64,000 bases of DNA. It comes from Fennellomyces sp. T-0311 (Eukaryota; Mucoromycota; Mucoromycetes; Mucorales; Lichtheimiaceae). This document shows positions 50,742 to 63,122 of the stretch, piece by piece. The translations under genes were made by a program, and so were the position numbers. The DNA lies in the NCBI GenBank assembly GCA_025266875.1, contig JALLLT010000027.1:124001-188000 (forward strand), in the 5' to 3' direction. The stretch's first letter is position 1. Every line of letters starts with the position of its first letter. The notes under the pieces were generated by a model, which was given only the letters and a program-made list of their open reading frames with translations, was not told the DNA's origin and searched no databases.

Positions 50742-53700
50742 TCAGCCTTTTAGGCTTCTGCTGTTGATGCTTGCTAATGAGGAGATGGGGGATGATGATG
50801 AGGGTTTACGGAATTGCCGGAGCTGCTGTGCCACCATGGATCGATTGACAGGCTTGCAAAGGATATCATCAAATGAACCAGCTTGCTGGGCCGTGCGCTC
50901 ATAAGCAGTGACAGCCACAATGGGAGTATTTTGGTTGATGTTGTGTGTGGACTTGATCATACGAGCCGCTGCGTCTCCATCAACTATTCAAGATAACATG
51001 TTTAGATAAAGTAACACGCGATCAAAGATTAGTGTCTTACTGATGGGCATGCGAATATCCATAAAGATAAGATCGAATTGGACGTCACCCATAGCGCAAC
51101 GGATGGCCTGTGCCCCATTTCGCACAATCACACAGCGACAGCCTAACATCTGGAGCACAGTCTCCAGTATTTTGCAACTGACTGGATTGTCGTCTGCCAC
51201 AAGACAATCGAGTGTTTTCTTTGGTTTCGGTGCAGCGATTTCCAATGGATGAGTTGGCTCAGCAATCATTAATGTCAACGGTTCCTCGGCAGGTGGCGTA
51301 GGATAATTTTCTGATTTGAAACGACTGCTGACTCGTGTCTTGTGATTACCCGGAGATGATGCAGACCGTGCTCTGGTAGGCAGCCAATCAGCTGTCTTTT
51401 TCAACGGATGCTGTGGCTGTAGTTGTTGTTGCTGATCGACCGAGCGACGAGGGACGACTTTGGCAGAAGTGGATGGGGAAAGACTGTGCGGTGTGTTTGG
51501 GAACGAAATTGCTTGGCGATGATCTAAATCAAAAAGGGATCCACGTTTGGTCACCTTCTTTTTCGACACATGGATGGGTAATGATCGAGCCGTTTTTGCA
51601 CTAGCCACAATGCTGTCCTGCCTAATCTTTCGAATGGCTGTTTCGTTTGCTTTTTCAAGCATAGGCAGGTTCTTGTATACAAATGTTCCAAAGTCATCGC
51701 GACAGACAGACAGCTCGGTGGCGAGAGATGAAATCATCTCAGCAGAAGACTTGCTGGTGTCTCCTGGCAAGGGTGTCAATTTCTCGGGATTCTGTTCCTG
51801 GATGATTGCTTTTGCTCGCGCTACTTGTTCCTTGCTGTCATCGTCCTCACCATCCAGCAACATTGTGGCTCCACGAGCATCAAAGTAGTCAGTATCTTCA
51901 ATGTCAGCAGGCTGTGGCACAAAGGTGGCAGATTCCGTCAAGAGCGTGTCCCATTCAATGTCCTTGAAGAATGGGTGGTTCTTTACTTGCTCAAAGCCTT
52001 TGCTTCCAAGTCGCTTTTCGGGATCAAGCGTCATGAGACTTTCCATGAAGTCCCGTGCTTCTGGTGAGATTGTGACTATATCTTCATGCCAGTCAATTCG
52101 TCGTGATAGAATGTTATCGAAGACATTATCTGTCGTTTCTGCATGGAAAGGAGGGTACCCATATAGGAATTCGTAACATATAACACCCAATGCCCACTGT
52201 AATGAAAGGTTAGTACATACGGCGAGTCACGCATGCAGGGATCAATTATCCACTTACCCAGTCCACCATAGCATCTTGACCAGTACCAAGAATACTTTCA
52301 GGAGCAAGATAGTCAGGTGTGCCAACCGCGTTGCGTGGAGATGAGCAGTCATCAGGTTCCTGTCTCCGTACATGTTCAGGGTGCATGTACCCAGGTGTCA
52401 TGATTCCTGGCGTAGTGCCGCTAAAGTTGCTCGAATAAGCTGTGCTAGATCGGTGTCGTCCGCTGCTGGTAGCGGGACGATCATCCGAGATCACAGATCG
52501 ACCAGATGAGCTGTATAATCCTTCTAGTACAGGTGTCCCAGAACCCTCTGCGGAAGTGGCACTGCTTGCCATGGAGCCTCGTCGACGATCATGGTCGAAA
52601 AGCAAATTGAAATACGATGGGCGGTACATACCATTGAGCGCTCCAGGAGATTGTTGGTCATCGCAGAATGGCGGTGGTGTACCTGAACGTGAAGGTGCGG
52701 GTGACGTTGGCTGTGTTGGCTCGAATGATTCGACACTTCCATTTGTCAGTTCATCTCGCGCACGACGGTCCAGAAATCCAATCCGAGAAAGACCAAAGTC
52801 AGTCAGCTTCAGATGACCATTTTGATCAATCAGTAAGTTATCAGGTTTCAAGTCCCTAAACAGAAAAAACTTAGTTTCATCCTTGACACACAAAGACAAT
52901 ACCCGGTTTTTACCTGTGAACAATGTTATTGCTGTGCAGATAAATGAGTCCTAGTGTAACTTCAGCCAGGTAGCTTCGAGCCCATTCTTCCGGCAAACTT
53001 CCCAAAACCTTTATCAGAGCAGAGCAGTCGCCGCCATTGAGATACTCCAGGACCAAATATAGATAATCTTTGGATTGAAATGTGTAATACAGCTTTGTCA
53101 CGAATGGGCTGTCCGTCTGAGTCATCAGAATCATCCGCTCGGATTTGACGTTCGTCACTTGATTTTTTGCAATCATATCTGACTTTTTCAGGAACTTGAT
53201 AGCATAGTAATCGCCTGTGGTCCTCTTTTTGGCAAGAAACACTGATCCAAATGCACCTTTGCTGATAGGCTTTACAATTTCAAAATCCTTGATTCCGGGT
53301 GCAGACGGACGCGGGGTAATGGGTGCAGGAAGGGGTGACGTTGGAGAACGACCCAACGTCGTTGAACAGCATGAAGTAGTTCTTTTGCTTGCAGAGCTGT
53401 TTACATTGTTGTTCTTCGAAGGCGGCGACTTCGCCTTTCGTTTCTGGCGCTGAGTAAGTCGGCCCATTCCTTTAGACTTCCATGTTTTCTTAAGTCGACC
53501 TAGCAGCGACTTTTTCTGCTCTGGTGGACGCGACGATGACTGATTTGATAAAGGAGGCGTTGATTCCTGCCGTTGTTCGTCCTTTTCGTCAGAGACAAAT
53601 TCGGTCCACCCAGATTCTTGCTGCATAGATTTTTGGAATTCGATTCGCACACGTTCGTTGTATTCCATTCGGTCCTTCATCCTGTTGACAGCATCTACCT

Positions 53701-56700
53701 TGCCTTTAACCAATGCTTCCACATCACGTATTAGAGACGCTGTGCTAGGATCGTCTGCCTGTGGTGATCGCCAGTACATTATCCGGACCATGCGATCACG
53801 ATCGGCATCATCTTCACTCCCAGAAGTCGAAATGCTCAGTGCAACGTTAAGAATTTCGATAAGGTCGGCATAGGTATCCAGTTCACATTGTTGTATCTCG
53901 CCAGGATCACGTACTTCTGCTTCTGGCAAACACTCGCTACCAAACAAATCGTCATCAATGATTACTGGCTTGGACGGCTCGGGCGGTATACTACGGCTGA
54001 TATCTTCAGATAGCTGTTGGACATGATACTTGGCTTCGTTCAGATTATCGTCACAGATCATGACGTCCATCTCAGTTCGGTGTATCTCGACACATAGCAC
54101 GGAGTGTTGCTCAAAAAATGCTGCTACTACCCATCGTTCACACACACGACATAACACTGGGGGTAATGACAAGAAACTGGAAGGCGACGGCAGTAAGCTT
54201 TCTGAAGCAGGTGCGCCACCATGAGAGATAGCACGTCGCATAGCATTTGCATCTTCATCGACACCGCTAGCATCCCTATCAGTTGACATGGTGGTACTTT
54301 CGGTTGCAGGCTCCGAAAGCGATCTGTTTCGTGAAATCTGCTCGTTCTTGCTCAAGTCATCGAGGACCCGTTCTTCCGTCGGTGTAAGACTCAGCGATGA
54401 CTCGCTCTGAGACATTGTCACTCCCAAGGTTGTGCTTTTACGCATGCTCGGGGGCGTTAGCATTGCCGCTGCAACGGCTGCAGTTGCTTGATCGATCAAT
54501 GACCAATGCGTGTGGGTCTGTTTCATGACCCACATCGTATGGCTCGGCTCATCGGTAACGCGATCGTACATGAGCATTCCTTTGGCTTCCATTTCGATCT
54601 TTTCTTCTTTGTTCTTTATCACAGTGAACTGAACTTCAACGGTTTTTGAGTCGTCAGATAGCAGTTCCTCGGTGGCAATGTTAAAGACGTGGCAGTCTTC
54701 CTGGGCTAGCATGTCTGCTATTTTGGTGCCCACCAATGCATCGGTACTCAGTCTAATACGAAATTGTTAAAAAAGAAAATTAATTGCGTTGTACCACAGC
54801 TTTACCCTGTAACATCATGCCATACAGGACTGAGATACTGGACCGCTGCTGTGTTGAGATCGAGCTCCATGACAACTGTTTGTCGCTGCCCTCGATCCGC
54901 CGCCTCTTGCAGTTGATGCACATGATCTTTTGCATGCTCATCAGCGAGGTCATACTGTGGCAAACTTTCTGTCCCGGATGAGTACTGCGATTCTTCGTCG
55001 ATTCTTGAGTGTTGATGCGAATAGTCGATGAATTCGTCGTCATCGTCTTCTTCTTCTTCTGCCGCTGTCCAGAATCGTCGTTCGACTTCCCACCACTCCA
55101 CCGCACGGTTGAATGCAGCCACACCAAGCAATAAGCGAACGTACAGGTCCCGACAAGGCCACTCGGGATGCTGCTCCCATTCGATCCCAATAGCTTGAAT
55201 GTCACTCACAAGCAAGGTATATTTATCGGTGTCATTTAAAAAGACATCGAGCGGGGTATCCAAAAGCTTTTGAGCCAATGCAATGAGTTCCTGCAGGGCT
55301 AGAATAAAAGGGGTCGGCATAAACGTGTCTTCGGAAATCATGATCGATTGCTTGGGCTCAACGGCAGTCGATGGCATCCCCAGTACGGTTTGAAGGAGGT
55401 CTGTGTAATCACCCTCTTCGTCGGAAGTCGGATGCAGCTCTTGCTCGGCATCACCATACCGTAGCCCCTTTTCTACGTAGTCATTGAACCCATCGATGAT
55501 GTGCTGTAGCTCACTTTCGCATGTGAATTTTGCACACTGCAGATGCGACTTGATACTGTGTCGGATTCTTGTTGCGACCTTTTCCTCGCGCAAGTTCTCA
55601 GTTGAGCTGCTGGACCGCATTCCAGGTGAGGTCATGGCGTAAGGGTGTAACAACTCGATGGACTCTTGGTTCGGCCTGAAACATTGCCGCAATGGAGACC
55701 CTACCGTAATATTGGCAGCAGAGGAAGAGGATGAGGAGGAAGGAGCACGCTCATCCTTGGCAGCAGTGAGCAACGTTAATCGACGTGCCAAATCTGTCAC
55801 ATCGACCGAAAGACTTCGCTTGTTTCTCTGAGAGGGCTGCTCTTCCATAAGCTTCGGTAATCGTTTGGTGTCTGCTGCAGAAGCAATCGATTTTCGTTGG
55901 TGGGAAGTGCAAGTTGCAAAGTGAGCCAAGTTGGAATTAACGTTACGCCACCACGGTTGCACCGTATGACGAACAAATTGCGTATGACCGGCAAGACGAT
56001 GTTCAGCGAGCCAGTCCACCCACGGAATGCTGTCGATGTACTGCTTGATATTGTTCGCATCGCTTTCATGCATCCAACGTCGTATTTTACTGAGTCGCGA
56101 GAGATGCAAGCGCTTAGCATACACTTGCTCTTTCAGGGGGAGGGAAAGAGAACGTTAATACACTAATGTTTCTTCTTTTATTACAGCAGCAGGTATCGAT
56201 GAAGGGGATTTACCTTCGACTTGTTCAAACAGCGTCATATCTGTGCTTCGTGCGCCTGCGGTGGTTGTCGCCAAGCCAGTGGTGCTTCTTTCCATGAGGT
56301 CTGGTGTGAATCCTTTGTAATTATTGCCGGTGCTTAGCAGGAGAGCAGGGTAGAGCGGCTCGTCGTCAAAGCCATTGCTGGCGTCGTAGAAGTCCAGGGT
56401 ATCCTGTGCGGGAGCGGACGAAATGGCGGGTGCAGCAGAGGAAGAAGAAGGGGCCGAGTCTAAATTCATCTCGACGACGTCTTTATCTGCATCATTTTTG
56501 CCCTCGGTGCTGCTGTTTGAAAATTGGCGCTGCATAAGGGAGTGGAGTGAGTGCTGATAGGCGGGTATTTTGCTAGAGTCGGCATGATTATTCGCAGCAA
56601 GACTGCGTGATCGCATGTGCCAGCTCGTTGGGCTCGCATTGGTTGTATCGAGGATGTTGGATTTTGAACTGTAGGTGGACGACCGCCGGCGACTGTCTGT

Positions 56701-57575
56701 TCGAGCAACACCTCCCGTCGACAAGGATGTTCGAACAGATTCTTTGCCTATAAATGGAAGGTCAGTTACATACTTCGGCAGTATAAGAATATATACTCAG
56801 AACCTTTGTTCGAAGACGATGACGGCGGGCTACTTGGCAATTGGAGCGGCTGGTAGAGATAGGGAGACGAGGAAAACAGGTAGCAGCAGTCATCAGTGTT
56901 GTCCGTGACAACGGACGAGATGGAAGATGTGCGAGCGCGTGCAGCGGCTGCATGCTGCGGCTTCGTACTGGGAGCGAACCAAGCGTCTTGGTCGTCGACA
57001 ATGGCAGTGTCGTCATGGCGCAGTTTGGAGGACGAGCCTGACTTGTGCATTGGCCGGTGAGGCGATGGCATCATTCGGCTGCGGACATTTTCCGGCAAGC
57101 TGACAGGCGTGGAAGGTGTAGAGGGCGATTCATTTACGGACGATGAGGACGGCGAGGCTGCGCGCACATCGAACCAACTCGCTCGCTTTGACTTGATCAT
57201 GTAGCGACCCCCGCTACCAGCTGGCGGACTGCAATACTTGGGTGAGGCCTGTTGCTTTGATGGCGAGCGGGCTTGAATGGTAATTGAAGTGTCAGCAGGA
57301 GTGGCGTCGCTCAGAAACAATTCCATGTCCTTTCTGCGCTCAATAGGACAAGCTGGGGGGAGCTGGGAGAATGACGAATTATGACGTGCCGGTGTCATTG
57401 ACAATGAACTCGCAGTTAGGGATGGCGATTGATTGGTGGTGGTGGAGGATTCGTCGTCGCATGACGAAAGTGAGGTTCGACTCGTCCGTCGCTTCAGCAG
57501 CAGTGGTTGAGGAATAGGTACGCTTCGCAGCTTGAGAGACGACTGCTGTTTCGGTAGTCGCGTTTCATCGGCCAT
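50742..57575 (-). CDS. Rim15/Greatwall-type AGC kinase with PAS-like region and receiver domain
   Basis: Seven exons (56804-57575, 56185-56747, 54806-56127, 52914-54752, 52258-52855, 51041-52196, 50742-50983), 2163 residues. Controls quiescence and nutrient response by phosphorylating endosulfines that inhibit PP2A. Order: a long Ser-rich N-terminal region (~1-445); PAS-like part ([20 protein letters not shown] ... [16 protein letters not shown]); Cys/His finger (CRVCERW...[11 protein letters not shown]); kinase from about residue 1370 ([36 protein letters not shown]) with a ~150-residue insert before [10 protein letters not shown], the Greatwall hallmark; C-terminal receiver (~2035-2145: [27 protein letters not shown] with the phospho-Asp, IVAVTAY, ILCKPV). 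The 36-nt alternative at the exon 2/3 junction was rejected for a 57-nt intron. Confidence 0.93.
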
Positions 57576-59028
57576 CTTAAGAAATAGAAACAGAAAAGAA
57601 AGTGCTGGATGATGTTTACTTGGCAGCCCAGTTGCCGTGTGGTTAAAGTGATGGGGTTTAGGTCGTTCAGCGTCTACGGTAAGGTCATGAAGAGGGGAAA
57701 GGAAAGGGGAGTGATGGGAAATTTAGTGTGGCAAGTGGGTAATAAGAGCAGTTTGTTGTCTTGATTGGGCTGTCGACACCTGATTGAAAGGCGCTCCAGC
57801 CCAAACGACCAACCCCTCCCCCTTGGTGAGAGGAATGCAGTTGATTGGTTACACGTTGCTTCCCTTCTCCTTGACATCTTAGTTTTCTTGCCAGAGCTTT
57901 GAAGCGATCCACATGCAGTGAGACATCATTTTCGCTGCATGCATCTAAATCTTTTTTTTTCATTTTTTTTTCGCTAGTTTGTCGTACATATCATGTGGCT
58001 CCCGTAGCAAAATAGCAAGGTGACGACCGCCTCTCCCAAGGACAATGATTTCATTGCTATCATATGCTATGTCTTATTTTTGCCGCCTATTTAGTCAGTT
58101 GACCGGAAGTTCCCATCGTATTGCACGGACCAGCGAATAGGTTGCTGGCTGAAGGAATGCGGGGTAGCCAAGGACACGCATCATGTTGCTCGGATCGGCG
58201 GCTTTCTCACGATGCATCGGTTTCCATGTTTTTCCTTTGCCTCTGTCTCTTAGCAACCGTGTCGCGTGACAACTCGAGGGCGTCTGCATGTTCCTGGAGC
58301 CCGATATTTGTCTGTTTTTTTCGCACCCAGTATAAGGCAATGGGCTGTGGGGGATCCTAAGGTTTGCCATCGTTTGTAACAGTCTTGTCATTGTACACCT
58401 GCAGCACATATTTCGCGCAAATGTGCACCTGTACAATCGGCTCGAGTCACTTGGTACTTTCAACCACTCCATCTCTCCCCGCTTTCAATTAAAAGTAGAC
58501 TAAACTCTAAAACATTCGGCTTCTCATGCTAATGTCATCAGGTGAAAAAACACAGGCTGTTGCTTTTTCTCATAAACCCGCATAGTCGGAAACAGTTCCG
58601 TTCTGTACCATGCAGCTCGAACCATGTTTTTTTGTTGCTGGTGTTTGTTTCCCTCATTCCTCTGAATATATCTACTTGCTACACGCCTTACAGGGAAATG
58701 ATCACCTATCTTGTCACAAGGTAGTCCACATCGATCCACAACTACGGAATAATTAGACCGCCCATCGTTGGTTCGTCGCCAGTAGCACATACATGGCCGT
58801 TTGGCCCATCTCGCTGATTATCAAGGATGGCCTAATATCTGATCTCTAAGGATGTACATTTACCCTGACAAGGAGCACAGTTGCTTGAACTCAAAACATC
58901 AGACATGTAAGGTCGCGCCTGCACAGACATTCCAAGCACCGACAAGGCTCCGACTTGCCAGTGACTGAGAGAACGCCTCGAAAACGCCCTTACGCTTTTC
59001 GAACCCTTCCATCTCGATACGAAAAAAA
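57576..59028. other. Intergenic region with divergent promoters
   Basis: A 1.45-kb spacer between the Rim15-like gene and V-ATPase subunit D; both promoters should lie here. It contains T/C-rich runs (for example near 57950-57970). No gene or RNA recognised. Confidence 0.45.
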
Positions 59029-60122
59029 ATGTCAGGTGCGAATCAGCGAATCAACATTTTCCCTACACGAATGTATGTTATCATTTCTTTGCATTCCGCT
59101 GTTCGAGAGCATTGACTTAATGCGTCCGGTTCATTTAGGGCCCTGACGACCATGAAGACCCGACTCAAGGGCGCTCAAACAGGCCATTCGCTGTTGAAGC
59201 GTAAAGCCGAAGCGCTCACGAAACGTTTCCGTGTTATCACCCAGCGTATCGACGAGGCACGTTATCCTTGTTTTTTGGTTACTGAAAAAAGAAACTGACA
59301 TGCATGTTTGTTTATAGCTTAAGCGAAAGATGGGTCAAATTATGCAAGCGGCGTCATTTTCGCTGGCCGAAGTCCAGTATACTGCTGGTGATATCAGGTA
59401 CGGGCGCTACGATGCCTGTGTATGTGTGGATACGGAAGTGCTCATCGAAAGGGCTGTAGTTATCAGATCCAGGAAGCCAGCAAGTCGGCGCAGTTACGTG
59501 TCAGAGCAAATCAGGAAAACGTTTCCGGTGTCATGTTACCTACATTCGCCATGTACACCGAGGGCGGCAACGCGTTCGAGTTTACTGGTCTGGGTCGTGG
59601 CGGTCAGCATGTCCAGCGATCCAAGGAGGTGTACCGCAAGGCTGTCGAAACGCTGATCGAGCTTGCCAGCTTACAGACCGCGTTTGTGATTTTGGATGAA
59701 GTCATCAAGGCTACCAACCGCCGCGTCAATGCCATTGAGCACGTCATTATTCCTCGCTACGAAAATACCATCAAGTATATCATTTCCGAGCTCGACGAGC
59801 AGGACAGAGAAGAATTCTTCAGGTGAGCAGCCCCTCTTTGTCCCCCTGTTCTGCTTCGACGCAATCCGCTCATTGATGGATAGATTAAAGAAGGTGCAAG
59901 GCAAGAAGAAGGAACGTGCAGCTGCCGAGGAGGAAGAGAGAGTCAGGGAGGCAGCCGCGCTGGGCGAGGATGAAGGTAAGAGTGTTAATTATTAGAAAAG
60001 AAAAAAGATAAGCGATGTACTAATGTATGATATACAACGATATAGCCCCCGAGTTCCGCACCGCCCATGAGTCGGGTCAGATTGACGCGCTTGACCAAGA
60101 GGATGAGGATATTATCTTCTAA
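59029..60122 (+). CDS. V-type H+-ATPase subunit D (Vma8)
   Basis: Six exons (59029-59072, 59139-59256, 59318-59397, 59460-59822, 59884-59975, 60046-60122), 257 residues, the same length as yeast Vma8. Central rotor stalk of the V1 sector; couples ATP hydrolysis to rotation at the vacuole membrane. Seen: [124 protein letters not shown], and the acidic end DQEDEDIIF. The second intron starts with GC (see separate entry). Convergent with the type I membrane protein gene, 43 nt between stops. Confidence 0.96.
59257..59317 (+). other. GC-AG intron in the V-ATPase subunit D gene
   Basis: A 61-nt intron with donor GAG|GCACGT and acceptor TTATAG. A nearby GT donor shifts the frame. The GC donor gives RIDELKRKMG, matching the yeast spacing RIDDAKQKMG exactly. 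Confidence 0.65.
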
Positions 60123-60165
60123 TTATAAGAGAGCAATAAAACGTGTTGTAAAGAGTGTATTGTTT

Positions 60166-61114
60166 CTACCAACGGTTATTCGTCGGCTGGTTGGGCAGGT
60201 ATTGATGCGGCGGTGCAGGTGGTGCTGGTGTATTGTACGCCGCCGATGATGCGAGCATGTCGGATGAAGATACGGCGTTCCAAGCGTGATATCCAACCAT
60301 CTCTTCATTCTGCGGTCGAAACTCTTCGAGATCGTCGCCCGAAGTCCTTGCAGGGCGACTCGTCTGTTGCTGCTTCTTTTTGCGCATTACAAAGAAAGCA
60401 ATCGCGCCCAGGATTCCCACACCAATCAACGCACCAATAACTCCACCCGCAACAGCACCTCCATTGCTCTGACTACCGCTGATCTCGCCTGTATCTGCTG
60501 CTGGTGTTACAGTCGGTGGTGTGGATGCACTTATGGATGTGGTTGCTGTTGCTGCATTTGGTGTAGGTGTAGGCGCCTGAGCTGCTGAAGAGACTGGCTC
60601 GGGTGCAGCGCTTGGCGATGATGCCGGTGGTTGTGCTGCAGGAGGAGGAGCTATAAAAAGTGGCAGATACATATATTAAGCAAGCGCTTCTTTTTTTATA
60701 GCTTAATTTTTCGCTGCTTACGTTGTTCTTGTGGAGGTGGTACCAATGTTCCAGGACCGTCTTCACCGGTTGGATCCCCTGCTTCCGAATCGTCGCCTGA
60801 GGGATCTCCTAAGCCGGCGGAATCATCACCCGTAGGATCATCGTCCTCTACAATATTCATACTCAATGAGAAGGTGCTCTTTTACTGTTTATGTATCCGC
60901 ACCCCTTCTAACCATTCCCCCTCCTCGTCATTCTATCCCTCTTCTTATTCCTGCACAATAAGCATCGCTTTTCCACTCTTTTCCTTTTCAGAAAAAAATA
61001 GAAATTGGGTAGTACTGTACCTCCTGTATCAATTTGGGCTGATACAGCTGACCACAGGGCAGTACAGAGCAGCAACTCAGACCAGCCTATTACAGATCCA
61101 ATCGCAATCGACAT
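60166..61114 (-). CDS. Secreted-type single-pass membrane protein with Pro/Ser/Thr-rich ectodomain
   Basis: Three exons (61021-61114, 60722-60847, 60166-60650), 234 residues. N-terminal signal peptide (SVIGWSELLLCTALWSAVSA), an acidic Gly/Asp/Ser segment in exon 2, and a Pro/Ala/Ser/Thr-rich ectodomain likely O-glycosylated (residues ~75-135). One membrane helix follows (AGGVIGALIGVGILGAIAFF, about 140-162), then a basic stop-transfer RKKKQQQ and a cytosolic tail ending in a Pro-rich, Tyr/Asn-rich sequence. The layout recalls Mid2/WSC-like wall sensors or mucins, but no cysteine-rich WSC domain is present. Function unknown. Confidence 0.75.
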
Positions 61115-63122
61115 TTTGAAAGACGGTATACAAAGCAGAAAAGAAAGAAGAAGCGAATAAAGGGGCGAGTAGCACTATTTAATCATCTATAAACACGCAT
61201 AAGGGGGTGAGTACCGCCTTTTTAGTATGATTCTTGGAAAGAAGACAACAAACATGCAGATATACGCTTTACTGGCATGCATTTCGACTGTGGATGTGCA
61301 GATTATTGTTACTACGGAGCATAAGAGCATCATGTAAGAGAGATTTAAACACTAGTATATAGAACCAAGAGTGATATACGTATAAAGTAAACCTTACTAC
61401 GTATATCTCTCCAGAACCAACTGTTATTCTAATCCCGGGAAAGCTCGCGTTTTACAGGAGACATTCTTGGTGTAACATGTCAGTGCCTGATCGACACGAG
61501 CAACGCTTCTGATGATGCTGATCGCCTTAATTATTAGCTCCTTATATTAAGAACCATTGGGCGTTTATGTAGCCCTTCGGGCGATATGGCCAGGTTTCAT
61601 ACCTATTAGCGTTTAACGCAGTACTTTAAAGTTTGGAACGGATGATCTGATTTTTCGGGTTATCATAAAGGAACAGATTGTTAAAGGGTCTTGGATCACC
61701 CCCCTTTTTTTATATTCTAGATGGACAAAGTAGCGCTATTTACAATCGGAATCCAAGGTGATAATAGAGTTTGGATAAATAGTCACGGGTTGAATGCTGC
61801 AGAAGACTCTTTAAGCCAAAACAAGCAACTCGCTCTCTTTCCTTGCTCATGGAAACATTACGCTATGCTTTTTTAATTAGGAGTCAACGCTTATATCGAC
61901 TTTAAAAGTTGGAACGCGGGAAGCATACTCGAAAGATATGCCTATGGCTGAGTATGCAGTAATTTGAACGAACGGAACGTATACAAACAAATAGCTAAGA
62001 ATAGGGACATCATGATGCGCTGGTCTATCTTCACAAGCCACGTATCTTTCAGAAGTGCCTAAAGCTCGTTGACATATACGTCAAGCGAAGGACTTTTCCT
62101 TCTCATCTTTCTTTACGCAACAAAATCCTTCTTGACCGAGATCATGATTTCGCATGACCGACGCACACATTTCTTTTAGCTCTAGGATTTTAACTTGATT
62201 TGGTGAGCACACTCTGCGCCGCATCCTTAGGGAATGACCCGATCCTGCAAAAAACTGGTATTTGGTTACTTACCTCAATATAGCCATGTGGCGGTGCTTT
62301 TTTTTTGTTACAATGTCGCGAACATACGTAACAGTGCACATAGATCACAAAAGCTATCATTTTCCATATATGCGCGGGACCATTATTTTTTCGGTGTTTA
62401 CTAATTATTTATGTAAATATAAAACAAACGACCCAAAAAATACATTTTACTTCTGGTAGATACACTATGGGTCTGATGGAGGGGCTGAGAGCTATAGAAG
62501 AGATAGCATGAACAACTTGTCACACACACAAAAAGCGGATGGTGGGTCCGGATCTGGCTTTTCCTCAGCCGATCACCCGCTTTCAAAAAAATCGGTCAAT
62601 CTCCGCATTTGGGCTCGCCGCGTCTCCGAGCGAGAAAATATACGCGATGCGCTTTCTGCTTATGACGTATGGGCTACCACTATGTCAATGTCTATACATC
62701 TTTCTTTTTCTTCAAACGCATAAACATACAAATTGCATAAGTATATTAAAATGCATGCATATCCAGCTGATCTGTTTTGGTTATGGCTCTGTAGCTTTTT
62801 CACCAGTTTGTATAGGGCTGAGTTCCTGAAAAACACTCTGTTGGGCCTTGGCAGCCACAGCTTAGAAACAATTGCTATTTTTATCCTTGTATAACTAAAC
62901 AGAACCACTGGGTCTATTGTATGAAAACGCACAAAGCGCCGGCTGCAGAGCGTTACACCACGAGGCTCGGGCTGGTGAGTTACACATCTGCCCGGTCACT
63001 AAACCCAAAAACAGAGAAGAAGCGGAAAAGCTAAAGTTATATATAAACGACAACACAGGACAAGAATAAAACGGTAGCCTTTTTTTTGCTTCACACTTCT
63101 TCGCTCTCTCACAAAAAAAAAG
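61115..63122. other. Intergenic spacer of 2 kb
   Basis: AT-rich sequence with only short motif-free open frames. Promoters of both flanking genes (divergent) should lie at its ends. No RNA gene or repeat was recognised. Confidence 0.45.
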
